DNA from: Echinometra lucunter
Lineage: Eukaryota; Echinodermata; Echinoidea; Camarodonta; Echinometridae
Reading direction: 5' to 3'
Assembly: GCA_029962745.1 (NCBI GenBank)
Contig: CM057167.1
Span: 20,944,679-21,008,678, forward strand
Length of the DNA: 64,000 nt
Positions 31,292 to 43,355 of the stretch are shown one piece after another. Under the pieces are notes generated by a model that was not told the DNA's origin, did not search any database, and saw nothing but the letters and a program-made list of their open reading frames with translations. A program made the position numbers and the translations under genes. The stretch's first letter is position 1. Each line of letters opens with the position of its first letter.

Positions 31292-34200
31292 TTTATGTAG
31301 GAGGTATCATAAAGTTCATCAATGCAGTTTACATACATGTAATAACTGCAAGGAATCATGATCGATATGCCTGTGCAAGAATGCATATGGAAAGGTTTAC
31401 CAACCACCACAAGACATTTGGCTCCGTATGTCAGGGGTTTCCATATCACAACAATGATTTTCTAACATATGCAAAATATGAGCTTTAAATATTTCTTCTA
31501 TGAAAAAATGGGGGTTGAAATATAATCTCAATACACTTAAGCAGTGGCTAGTGACTAAACTACACGTAGCCGACGAACAAGTACGTGTGCACATGAATCA
31601 GAATTTATGAAATGGATCAGCCATTTGATTCCGCATGTTGTTATCTCATGATATCCTTTATTTTTACGAACTCCCTAACCATTAACCCTTAGAATGCCAG
31701 GTAGAGTTATCATTCTTTCTTCTTATTTCATTTTTTAAAATCATTTATTCATTCATTCATCTTTTTATTAATCAATTAATTCATTCATTCATTCATTCAT
31801 TCATCTATTTATTTATCTATTTATTCATTTATTATTATTATTATTTTTTTTTTGGGGGGGGGGTATTCATGCATACTAGCTGTCTACAAAGTATTTTTCA
31901 TGTGATTGGTACACTAAAGGGCAGATAAAGTTCAAGCCACCATACACCTCCCCTACTGACTGATGCACAATGACCTATCTCTTATGGTAATCAAGTACTT
32001 AATTCTTGTGAAGACTGGGTTTGGTAATGATGATGCAGTTGTAGTTTGTGGTAACAGCATGCATGGTTTTGAGGACTATGACCACAGTGTGCATAGTTTT
32101 TGATGACTGATCGTAGGTAAATAAGATGTCTAGCCAACTTACCCCTCCCCCATCCAGCTCCAGTCCCCTATACACATGTATTAAAAATCCACTAGACCTG
32201 GAAAACAACTTGTGGATCTGTGCAGTATCTCTGTGTAGGTCTTTTTCTTGTGACACACTACATAGCAATCCATATGGCAGTGAGAATAAATGGGAGCAGT
32301 TAGCGATTAGTTCTGGAAAACTCCACAACAGAAACTTTCTTGTGAGAACACTGTAGGGGATCCATTAGACAGTGAAAAGAAAAAAAAGGAGTGGTACGGC
32401 AATTTAGTTCTGGAAAACTCTGTAACAGCTCTGGAACCCCCCCCCCCCCCCACTGCTCCTTCTAAAAGAAATCAAATCAATTCAAATGCATAGGTCATTG
32501 TAATGAAATTTTGCTACTTCTAAAGCAAATACGTAGAAAGCTCCTGTAAACAAAAACATCAACAACAATAAATACAAAATTTTACATTAAAACCCCATTA
32601 TTACTGAGATTTGGGGTACTGTTTTCTATGGGACATCAATAGAAGTCTAAATACAGCATCAGAGTCAAATCTAATACAAATACATTTCCATAAAAGCTAT
32701 GCAAAGTTGCTGGATGCAGTGCAAATTGAATAAAATAAACACATTTTTTTCAATACTACTCAATAGTTGAAAACTAACCTCTCATCCTCCTTTGCCTCCA
32801 AGAAACAATCAACTTCCAAAACCAAGACCTCTCTTTTTTCTCCATTATAAAAAATTCATTAAGCCATTACAAACGATATCTCAATTTCTTAACCCGTTGC
32901 ATACGAAGGCTGAGATAACTCAAGGGTAGGGTCTGCAAAAAAGGTGTGTTATACTGAAATCAAATTGTGCTTGATGGGTTAATGTAGCAAGGAAATTCAT
33001 CCAAAGTCCATCTGTGTGTAGTCTGTTTCTGATGAGGTACAGTACATGTACATTAGAAGTTCCATAATCCAGTTACAGATTCATTCAGATTTCCTTACAG
33101 TAATGCAAGAATGGCACAAAATTTGATTTTTCAGAATTGATTAGGCATCAAGAACAAGGTTGTTGCTCCCTCTCGACACTTGATTCAGCTTCTCAGACAC
33201 AAATGACACAATCAATGCCGAAAACCGCCACAAGGCCATCCATTCCAGAGTCCAGACTAGGAGACAATTTGGACGAGAATTTCTGCAATATTGCTTCACA
33301 AAGCTGCAATATGGAGATAATCCCTTCTCCTGGGAGATAGAGATCACAGATGCCTCGATTGGGGATTAATTCCGCCTCTATGTTCCAATTAAGTGTTTCA
33401 GCATTCTCTCCATACATACACTGAATACGCTTTGTGTGTTTTCAGAGGCAACCATTTTATACACCGTATCCTAGTTAAGTTATGTTTATGTTCCAATTAG
33501 CCCAAACCACAGTTCTGACGCATCTTCTTTAGAAACTTCATTTGCAGGTTCGCGGTGACTTCATCAAACATTTCCTGGTCCTATATCTCCATCATAAAAC
33601 TTCCAACATCCCTGTTTTTTCAAGAACTTGACTAAAATGTCACAAGGTGCTGCTAAATCGATGGGAACCTCGGCAGAAATGCCTGCCCAATTTGTGCCTA
33701 AATTCCTTCCCTAACAGGCTAATCGGCTGGACAAATGCAGCCAGCGAATGCTAATGCTTATTTTTATTCATCACCTAGATGGCTTACAACACGCATCGGC
33801 TTTTCCAGAGCTTTTGCTTTGCACAAGAAAAATATTCTACTTACACTATCCTTCAAGCAGTACAAAGGTTGCTTGGAATAATAGTGGACTATTCCTGGGC
33901 ACAAAAAGGAATAATAAATCCTCAAACATAATGTGGATTTTCTTTCCAAGGAGTGGCGAGGAAAAAAAGATGACAACCCCACTTAGAATACTCCTTCTTT
34001 GCGGACAAAAGAGAGAGGAAAAATTGAGAAATGGTTGAATAGAGGAGGGGAAAAAGATCAGTGAAGATTTATAGGTTTAACCTTTCTTGAATAATCAGAT
34101 TAAAAATGTCTCTCTGAGTGTTGGAAATGGGGTTATTTAAAGATTTGGAGCTCAACAAAACTTTCCAGACAGCTGGGTTCAAATTTTCAAGTCACTTTTC

Positions 34201-34339
34201 TTGAGGTAGGGTCCAGGGTAGAACAGGTCTGAAACTGGTCCAGTCAGCAGTTGCGCCACTGAAAAAGGTTAACCCGTTGAACACCAAGCCTGAAAACTTG
34301 GTCTAGGATCTATGGAAATGCATGTTAAACTGAAATCAA
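31292..34339. other. Mostly featureless, with ATTC microsatellite and poly(C)
   Basis: An (ATTC/ATTT)n tract at about 31740-31850 ends in an ATT run and a G run (31853-31862). A C run lies at about 32438-32450. A donor-like minus-strand GGG|GTAAGT at about 32137 could not be joined in phase to the exon at 24078. The stretch 33130-33800 is unique and more complex in composition, but no exon was established. Confidence 0.45.
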
Positions 34340-34347
34340 ATATTGCG

Positions 34348-34844
34348 GGCTTTTACTAAAAAGTTGGGTCGCGGCTCGCCGGGTATGGTGCGCCAAATGT
34401 TAACTAGGTTATTTGGTCCAAAACTACAGTCAGTGTACAGTAAAACCAAAAACCCCACAGCCATGCCCACAAGCATATTCTAGTGAACTGATCCTCCCTC
34501 CCTCTGCTCCCTCTGCTATGCACAAAGTGTTTGTTACAAAACAAAGTCAATGCCTGGGCGAAGTGAATATAGCAGGCTCAATGAGAGGTCATAATTATAA
34601 ATCCTGTCTGTTCATTTATGTTGGTGGGAGGTTTTGTTGCAAAATTGTCTGTTGCATTTCATTTTGTAACGAAATTGTTCATGATCGTGAATTCTATAAA
34701 TAAATAAAGTTTTTAATGAACTTTTGACAGTAAACTGTGCAGTTTTGGACCAAATAACTTAGTTAACACTTGGCGCCTCATACCCAACGAGCCCCGACCC
34801 GAGTGTTTTCCAGCGCGACGCGACCCGCGCGTTTAGTAAAAGCC
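34348..34844. mobile_element. MITE with 8-bp target-site duplication, hAT-like
   Basis: The 497-bp element begins GGCTTTTACTAAA and ends with its exact complement TTTAGTAAAAGCC. It is flanked on both sides by the 8-bp sequence ATATTGCG (34340-34347 and 34845-34852). The arms remain similar for about 100 bp (GTTATTTGGTCCAAAAC on both). An 8-bp duplication is typical of hAT-type transposition. No transposase is encoded. Confidence 0.9.
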
Positions 34845-34852
34845 ATATTGCG

Positions 34853-35251
34853 CATGAAATAGGGAGCTCTTCTGCTCTAACTACATGTATAAAAGATGAC
34901 ACCATAATATGTTCAGTTACATGGCAGTTACTCCCTTTTCGACAGATTTATTGAAAGGGTCCTCGTAACAGAAGCGCGGTCCGCTGTGTATTACTGAAAG
35001 CAAATTTTATTCCTTGGTGCGGACTATTTTAGTGCGGACCAAAAGTGGAAGGATTATTGAAAGGGGTATAAGTCTATTCTGGGTAATATGGCATCCAGAT
35101 ACATTCTGAATTACACTATATCCAGCATCTGAAAATTCTCAGCTCCTTTTCCCATCGACTTATCCTCATCAGCTACAACTGTTAGATCCAGATTATTTGC
35201 AAATCCCATGTAAGAAGATTATAACTGACAAAGGCGTAAATTTGCAGGAGG

Positions 35252-35282
<31 letters not shown>

Positions 35283-35689
35283 TGGTTTACTCTAATCTGC
35301 TCATAACACAATTATAATATCTAGGTGACTTCGTGACACATAATTTTTTGTACTTGAGAAAGGGTAACTACATAAGTATCTGCTGACACATTTTCATATT
35401 GTCCATTATCTATAGTTAAAAATTATGCCCTTTGCAATGATAGGGCTGTAAAAATTGATTTCTTAACAGACAGTTTTAAAATCATTTCTCAAAAAAAAAA
35501 AAACGGTTTTAAATTGATTTGATATAAGCATCCACAAACAAATATATCAGGATATTTTTAAGTGGGTTAGAAGTGGGTTGCAATATCTTGAAGTTATCAA
35601 ACCAAAAATTTCATACCAATACATTTGCTTACAATTAAACGAGGATCACAAAACATCCTTCTCAACTGTTTAGGGCAACAAAGCTCTCC
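34853..35689. other. Nothing coding recognised
   Basis: Includes an inverted pair CTCCCTTTTCGACAG / TTGAAAGGGGTATAAG around 34930-35070 that may be another small foldback element, and a (GA)n tract at about 35245-35283. Confidence 0.4.
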
Positions 35690-36620
35690 TTTTATACTAT
35701 TATTACATAATGGAAATTGATATACATTTTACATTAAGACCAATATGAACATCAAAATTCTTCTTTATAATAATTAAAGTATTGAAACTAGGATAGCCTG
35801 TTTATAGAAGTCAATGCATACAAAAGAATGCATGTACAGAAATGAACTTTTTTTTTCTGGAGAATAAAATAAAAAAGAGAAGATAGATATGTCTGTAAAA
35901 TTAACTTATAACAATCCCCTTTTTGTATATTTGCTGGGTATGGCAATTAAGACAGAGGTTGATATGGAAATCAAAATACCTCTTAATTAATGTACTGAAA
36001 AGGATGCATCGTAAAGAGAAAATACAAATGAAAAATACATGTGCAGAAATGTACAGCGACTGCAGTACAATGAAATTTCTTCAACAAAGACAGGTAGGGC
36101 TGAAAAGTAATTTAGCTCTTGGAAACTAAGAAAAACATTCTCCTTTGGTTGCTGCTGTGGAATGATAGCCAAGGCCCAATAGCACAGCAAATTCCTTGCA
36201 ATTAATGTACCAGTACTGCAAAAAGGATTACAATCACACAGACAAAAAAAGTACAAAGATGTAAAGAAATGTTCAATGATTGCAAGTATGATGCATACCA
36301 ACAGCCAGACAAACAGTACTTTGTACACTGGTAGTTCCTGGGAATATGAAAATGCTGTTATTTTGCTTTCTGCTATGGAATGGGGATTGACATGTAAAAG
36401 CTAATTCTTTTTAATCAATGCTATGCAACAAGGACATAACAACAAATGAAGTTAAATCAAACCATGTAGGGCCTAGTACATGTAGTACTGCATATATTGT
36501 ATAATGGCTGCACTGCTGCAGCATAATACATTACTACCAAATTACAAAGAAGCAAAAAGCGATTTAGCTCTTTACATTGAAAACAGAGCACTGGGAAAAC
36601 ATTATTTGATGAAAAAAATT
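35690..36620. repeat. Old, diverged tandem repeat, unit about 215 bp
   Basis: Related blocks recur at spacing of about 215-230 bp: TGGAAATTGATATACATTTT (about 35710), TATGGAAATCAAAATACCTC (35962), GTGGAATGATAGCCAAGGCC (36158) and ATGGAATGGGGATTGACATG (36375). Each is followed by TTAATTAATGTAC-like and CAAAAAGGAT-like words. AATTTAGCTCTTGGAAA (36107) and GATTTAGCTCTTTACAT (36560) repeat as well. Divergence is high. Confidence 0.55.
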
Positions 36621-37479
36621 ACTTGAGGATATCTTCCTCTTTCCCAAAAACAATACTAAAAGATTTCATATGAACAAAAATATAGTAATGATATTCACAT
36701 CACATTCAACTCAACTGAGTGATTACTGTCAAATGGCAGATTATTTTACTATGAGTTCATGCTTCTTGGCTATCAGCACAAAAACTCCATATTTCTCAAT
36801 GGCAGACTAATGAGAATGCAACAGCATGCTCATAAAATGAGCCTGAACAAAATATACGTACCTGACGTACACCGCAGAACATATTGGTAAGCAACAATTT
36901 ACAATATGGTTGGCACTATTAATAGATTCATAAAGTCTGCATCAGTAGGATCATAACTTCATATTCAAGGACAAAGAGAGAGAGAGAGGGGGGACAATAT
37001 ATGTGAAATATCTATGGTAAAATCTATGGTGATATTAAATAAAATGGTGTGATGGTGTATCAAGAATTTGAATTGCAGCTTTAGTTGTTCGTTGATTCCA
37101 TGTGGCTAGCAAGTATTACATGTACACGTATATCATATCTAATTTCTTTTCTCTCTTTTTTTCCCCCAAGGGCAGGCATACCATGTAGTAAGATAAATAG
37201 GCCTGTATCATACAAGTTTGATACTTTTACAACAATCAGCAGACAACAATGGATCAAGTGATGCAAATAATATGAATATTCATTACTGTATTATGAGAAC
37301 AACTTATTTTAGGTTAATGCAGTTATTTCAAAATTGAATGAAACAACTTCTGTGACAACTGATATCAAGGAACAGATAGCACCTTAAGTGTGCAGAATAT
37401 TTGGTACATACAGATTCATTTGACTGTTGCATGCAAGAAACTCTTCCAGTTGTTTCTATGGTAAAATGTATCAATGATG
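36621..37479. other. Nothing recognised
   Basis: AT-rich sequence with a short (GA)n tract near 36975-36990. No exon or element was recognised. Confidence 0.4.
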
Positions 37480-37665
37480 CATTTTCCGTGGTTATTTTTT
37501 TTTCTTTCCATGTACTTATATTTAAATGTTTTTTATAATTTTTTAAACTTTGTAAACTGTTTTAAATTTGTAAACTCATACTTTTAGTCTTCGGACTTTT
37601 TGTTGAGTCTCAATACAACCGAATTGAATCTTGAATCTTGAATCTTGAATCTTGAAACTGCAATA
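37480..37665 (+). mobile_element. Non-LTR retrotransposon 3' end with TTGAATC tail
   Basis: The sequence TTTTTGTTGAGTCTCAATACAA leads into four TTGAATC-type repeats (TTGAATCTTGAATCTTGAATC). A short simple tail of this kind after an AT-rich 3' UTR is typical of CR1/RTE-like LINE ends. No coding part is present, so it is a strongly 5'-truncated insertion. Confidence 0.6.
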
Positions 37666-38389
37666 TCACAAAATAATTTTGGTTTGTAATTGTGAAGTGT
37701 GTGGATGTGCTGTATATCAACATCACAAAGGTAAATGAGAAGAGATGGGCAATAATGAAGATTTATTAGGGAAACCAGAGATGGCAGAAAGGAGCGAAAA
37801 GAGAGGAAGAGAAACAGAGATGACAGATGCAATCACACAGTTTATGATTTATTTATAAAACTGATGCACAAATTATGTTCTGCAAAACATTATACAGATA
37901 TATGATGTATCATGATACACAAAACGTACAGATTACATGTATGTACTGTCAAATAAGCTGTACACAGTAAGGGATTATGAAATAGCTGTATCTGCTCTTG
38001 TAAAGATTATATCTCATATTAAATATTTAAATGTATTTATTTTGATTTTTCATTGTTTATACCTACAATGCTACACATATCATTATTCATTATCATCAAT
38101 ACTGTTTTTTGTTTTTTTGCAAGTTCGAAATTGTAGCCCATTCAAATTTAAACTATTGGTTGTGAAGAATGAAAATTATAAAAGAAAGACCTTTTTAATC
38201 TGTTTATCTATCTATCTATCTATCATACATCGAAATCATAAATGGATCACAGAGATGGGAAGTCTTATTACTCCCATCACCTGTGATATGCACAGGGATA
38301 AAACAGAAAGGAGAAGAATTATTATGGATGAAAGAGAGGAAATCAAAGAGCACGAGAGGAAATTTAGGAGCAAGAGAGAAAGACTGTAA
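37666..38389. other. Nothing recognised
   Basis: AT-rich sequence with a CTAT microsatellite at about 38204-38224. No exon was recognised. Confidence 0.4.
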
Positions 38390-38700
38390 GGGGATATTTG
38401 AGAAGGGAGATTATGCTTTACATACAATGAGCGGTCATTCGCAAAGGCGGTGTACCCCCTTGCTAATTTCGGACTTGGGCTGAAGCGGTGGGCCACCGTG
38501 GATGAAGAAGGCATATGCACCCAACGCAGGCAAGGGGGCATTGACATAAAGTTATTAGTCAGTGACTCAGCCCCACTGCGAGCAGGTGCATTCTTACGCC
38601 CTGGTGCTTGCCCTACTCGGAGTGTTCTAATATTATGCACACACTCCCCCCATTGATTTGACTCATTCACTGGCCGTGGTTAATAAGGGTTCCCCAACAC
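38390..38700. promoter_or_regulatory. GC-richer unique island with two AP-1-type sites
   Basis: This block of about 300 bp stands out from AT-rich surroundings by higher GC and lack of repeats. It contains TGACTCA at 38563-38569 and 38659-38665 (AP-1 consensus; the first lies in GCTGAGTCA on the minus strand, close to a Maf half-site). Both strands are open for 60-140 codons, without a recognisable domain. Enhancer or alternative promoter function is only inferred. Confidence 0.3.
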
Positions 38701-38887
38701 AAAGGGTGTTAAGATGATAATGGTGTTGGGGAGTGTAATGCAGTACAAAAGAAGTGATTCAGAACACAATGGGGTGTTAACAGGGAATGGAGATTGGGAA
38801 TGTGCTTGTAAAGAAATGTGGTCCCTAGGCATACAAAGGCATGGAGAGATAAAGGGGAAGAAAGAAAGGGATGATTCTTAACACATT

Positions 38888-38919
<32 letters not shown>

Positions 38920-40362
38920 GGGGGGGGGGGGGCTTGATGTACATGTAATAATACGTACAAAGTGTGTTGATAGAGATTGAGATATGCCCAAAAAAGAAAT
39001 TGGTTCCTTAAACATACAACTGATTACATAAAGCTACGTCAAAGTGAGGGAGAGATGCGATTTTTTTTAAAAGAGTAGATAACAGTTGTGAAGAAGGGAT
39101 ATATGCTTGAAAATTTGAAAAAATGTTCGTTCTGTAACATTTATTTGTGTGTAAATGTGCGAGAGCGACAGAGAGAGAGAGAATGGATGACCATTTGAGA
39201 GAGTAATATGTGATTAGGAATAAACTTGTACAGAAAAATGTTCCCTAAACACACAAAAAATAAAAGACAAAAGAGAAAGCGAGGGAGACAGGGCCACAAG
39301 GGGGAGGTAGAAAGCAAAGGAGGGGCCGGAGGGCTACACTTTTAAAAAGGATATGACTCCCCTATTACATGTACATGAAACATGAAGAATGATGCTGAGT
39401 GAGGAATGTTGCGCTCAAGTGAAGAGCGGTATCACATTTCCCCTTTAGCTGCAAGGGGAAGGCATGATGAATGGAGAAAAAGACGATACAAGAGTGGTAC
39501 ATATTCCACATGTGGGAGAACGGCTTAAGTGTCAGTGATAAAATGTAAGACCGAAATTCCACAAAAGGTGAAAAAACCGTGTGCTAATTACAGAACATTA
39601 TATCAAGAGTACCGGTAGAAATATAACCCTTCCCCCTAAAAAAATATTGAAATATATTCCTGAAATTTGGAACTTAAATGAGTAAGGCAAGAAATAAACA
39701 CAGGCTAAAAATTTATGTAAAAAAATATCTGAATTACTACCTCATGTTCAAAGCACATGAAAACATAGAACAATTCACACAAACAGATGGGAAGTGCTTC
39801 AATGGGATTTATAGTACACAACAAGAGCTTTTTATAGCTATAACTTTCATATTACTTACAACTGAAAGGTCGTCGGTACCTCAATTTGTAGGTTTCGACA
39901 TGCAGATCAATATGAAACAGGTCAAACTTGTGTATTTTTTGTTTGGAAAAATCGTCACCTTGTTTGGGTTTTACATAGACAATTGTTCTTTGTGGATATA
40001 CCTATTAAAGCCACTAAAAATGAAATATAGAATGTGCTCCTATTTATCTCATAAATGTACCAGTACTTTGTAATGTATTTGAACAGGGAAATATTATGCT
40101 CCACTAATTACCCTCTCCTTAGCATGTTGTATGCATACCATATACATATGTATCCTGCCTACAATCAATTAAAAATGCTACCATGTAATTTAATTTTACA
40201 CAAACTTTAATTTGTCTATTTATAACGGAATGCTGATGAATATGAAAAAGAATAAAAACACAAAATATCCAATATCTAAATTATAAAAGCATTGTGACAG
40301 ACATGACTGATAGTAACTAAACAGAAAAAATAATAAATCAGTAACCAATAGCAACCACTTAC
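38701..40362. other. Simple repeats, otherwise nothing recognised
   Basis: A (GATA)n/(GA)n tract followed by a G run lies at about 38886-38932, with further GAGAGA patches near 39160-39180 and 39270-39330. No exon or element was recognised. Confidence 0.4.
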
Positions 40363-40900
40363 CTCTATAATTTTTGTCAAGTCAATTTTGGATTAGGTCA
40401 GTTATTTTACTACAGGATGAGGAAAAAATGTTTCACTGGAGCGTAGTAAAGAAATCAATGAACAAACAGGCAAGAAGCTCGGTATTAATCAAAGCAGGTG
40501 CGATGTGTAATTATAATCCAATGGATATATCCACAGTATTAGGTCCAACGATCGTTTCTCTCGACTTCACATAACAGATACCTCTCAGTCAAATTGGATA
40601 CACGTCTCACTCATGCACAACAGGAGTCAATTCAACATCGATTTGCCGATCTCACATCAGCCACGCTTTTCCCCACGACAAAATTCACCTCAAATTCAAG
40701 CGAAGGTCTCTGGCGCCTTGAATGATTCGACGGACAGGCGACGACGCGGAGATTGGGAGGATGGAAACAAATGAAAAACCCGGTTGCATTGCCTGCGAGC
40801 GCTGTTGCGTTCATGCCCCGCTGGATCAGCTCGGCTCAGATGGCGGAATGAAGCACGATTGGAACATGGGGGGGAAAGGTAATGGACCATGCGTGTCCAG
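40363..40900 (-). promoter_or_regulatory. Candidate promoter and 5' UTR exon of the SRCIN1-like gene
   Basis: A strong minus-strand donor (GAG|GTAAGT, with the GT at 40361-40362) is preceded by about 270 bp containing ATGs that meet stops after a few codons, which is typical of a 5' UTR. Further upstream, 40600-40870 is CpG- and GC-richer than its surroundings (CGACGACGCGG, GCGAGCGC, GATGGCGGAATG). No TATA box was identified. A link to the exon at 24078 is plausible but needs at least one more exon carrying the start codon. A 60-codon frame at 40632-40814 is probably an upstream ORF or chance. Confidence 0.35.
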
Positions 40901-42913
40901 AATCAACAAATGAAACAAGGAGATTGTAGTGGTCGGGCTTGTTCCCCCCATAAACACCTGAAGATACACAATGGCCTGGCACACAGACGAGGCTAGTTTT
41001 GCTTCCAAAGCATGCAGCATGCTCACACTGTAGTCTCACTTCCCAGACCTGTTTGGCCATACTATGTACCATTCTCACATTTCTGATTTTTTAAATTTTG
41101 ATAAAGAGCATATCAATCACCAAATCAATGTTGATTCAATTCATTAGCAGAATGAACAATCATTTAAAATTGTTAATAAGAAATAAAAGATTAGAAATCA
41201 ACATCACTAAAATGCCATAAACAAGAGGGTCTGGTGGCAGACTATCTCATGAATCCACTGTGTTTACACTTCACAGATTGTTCTACTGTTTTCAGAGGCT
41301 GAGTGAGTGAAGGGCTGAGTAAACTTGAATAGGAGAAGGGAACAATGACCCAGTCTGGTTGATCCATGTCAATGCATGTTTTTATGGTCTAGCAAATGCT
41401 TCAAGGTCCATCCTCTTACCCATGACTAATACTGTTCTTACTTCTCAGAAGAATACAAAACAAAAGGATTCGAAGGAGAATACAAAACATAAGAACAAAC
41501 AGACAAAATGAAAGGGACTCCATCTCTCCTCTTGTACAAATATTGCTAGACAAAACCTTCAGACAAAAATGAAAAAAAAAATCATTCTTTGAATTCACAA
41601 ATTGGCAATAACTGACTCACAATGCATTCCGATATTCAGTAACATAATCCAAAATATATGATTTGCACATTTTTAAAACCCCCAAAGAAAAATACAGATA
41701 TCTGATGCTCTATCTGACTTCAAATGAATTCAGCATAAGCTGGAATACACTTATAATGTTACATATATCTCTCTTTTACACAGCCACCTGGGTTATATAC
41801 ATGGCATCTGTAAAAGCTGTAATATATTGTTAAAGAGCTAGAAATAGCATTAACCGTATATAAGTTTGTGTCTGTTTGACCAATTTTAATGAATTTCGAA
41901 CCTTATATCACAGCATACATGACCTCTTCCCTCCTCCCCCCCCCCCCCCATCATTAAAATGTCGTAGAAGTTATATGGTTTTAACACTGGAACTCAAAGT
42001 GAAATAAATTGCATGACATATTAATCTTATTTAATTTGCTTCAATCCTATCCTACTAATCCTCTGATGGATTCCTATCTTGGCTATTTTTACACCCAGGT
42101 TTCAAAGTCTAAAGGCTGAGAAAATTATCATATGCAGTTGTCAATAAGCTCCAAGCGTTGGCCACACGATGACCTTTCAAGGTGTATATCCTATAGGCTG
42201 GACAGATAATCTCAATCGTTCGTGTCAGATGACTACAGTTTCTACTGTTACAATGTATAGCTAATTCCATTGTTACAGCAACATGATAGAATGTTTATGT
42301 ATCACAAATACATATAAAATCAGTTCAGGACATTATGGGGAACAAAAGTGCAAAATATCAATTGATACTGCGCTGCTGTTATAGAGCTAGCATATCACTG
42401 TTGTAGCACCTTACGGCGCCCTCAGGATGAAAAAAAAAAACAGGAAAGAAAGGTACAATATGCAAGCATTCTCTTGGCCAGACAATCTTGGTTGCAATTG
42501 TCAAGGTTTCTACGATACTACAGCTACAATAACATGATACAAAGTGTATTACACAACCACAACAACAGCAACAATAGCAACAACAACAACAACAGCAATA
42601 ATACATGGTGATTACAAAGACTCAAACGAAATCAGTTCAAAATGTCATAGGTAATGAGAAACAAAGAACATGTGATGAATGTTTATTGTGGAGCTTGCAA
42701 AATGATAATGCACTTGTGTAAGTAGATCTTTTGCTTTCCTATACCGAATCCAAAGGCTACCCCAGTGTATAGACAGCTACATTGAGAGCAGATTTCTACA
42801 TCTGAATACAGATGAGGTCTTGCAAATCACCTCTGTCAAATTTCATGCCTGCTAATATCATTTCACTGACTAAAAAGCTAATATTTTAAGAGCAAAGATC
42901 AATTTACCCAATA
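40901..42913. other. Nothing coding recognised
   Basis: Contains a poly(C) run at about 41935-41949 and a CAACAACAG microsatellite at about 42555-42595. No exon with supporting homology was found. Confidence 0.4.
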
Positions 42914-43355
42914 CTTTTGTGAGACACAATTCACTGCTTGTATTTTCCTTAGAGAATTCAATCCTATGGTGGCCCTGAAGTACGCTCTACAACAGATCAT
43001 GTGCGACGTGAATTTCGCATGCCGGATCATGAATTTCGCATCCCAGGTCATGAATTTCGCATCCTGGGCCCTGAACTTCGCGTCACGGGTCACGAATTTC
43101 GCATCCCAGGTCTTGAATTTCGCATCCCAGGTCCTGAACTTCGCATCCCGGGTCCTGAACTTCGTGTCACCGGTCACGAAATTTCGCGACTGGGACGCAA
43201 AGTTCGCGTCACGGGTTGCGAATTTCGCGACTGGGGCGCAAAGTTGGCCGCGAAATTCACGTCGCACGTGACCTGTTGTCGAGCATCCTTCAGGGCCACC
43301 ATATTTTTATGAGACAGAATTCATTCCTTGCATTTTCCTCAGGGAATTCGATCCT
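42914..43355. mobile_element. TIR element containing a 21-bp minisatellite, flanked by 52-bp direct repeats
   Basis: The core (42967-43301, 335 bp) begins TGGTGGCCCTGAAGTACGCT and ends in inverse (AGCATCCTTCAGGGCCACCA), with TA on each side. Inverted arms of about 50 bp enclose about 11 units of GAATTTCGCATCCCAGGTC-type repeats (about 43010-43250), which are GC- and CpG-rich. Outside the TA, a sequence starting TTTTGTGAGACACAATTCA (42914-42964) is repeated directly as TTTTATGAGACAGAATTCA (43304-43355). Frames open on both strands come from the 21-bp periodicity. Confidence 0.88.

Noticed and set aside
32137..32328. Minus-strand exon candidate ending at a strong donor (GGG|GTAAGT)
   Set aside because: None of the frames with a start codon leaves the exon in phase 1, which the exon at 24078 requires, and the sequence has no homology to the family's N terminus.
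38236..38670. 144-codon minus-strand frame as the first exon of the gene
   Set aside because: No donor in the required phase and no resemblance to known N termini. Its second half is low-complexity L/S sequence.
42899..43312. Overlapping 75-120 codon frames with periodic NFAS or FRIPG residues
   Set aside because: The 21-bp minisatellite period is a multiple of three and keeps all frames open. No protein evidence.
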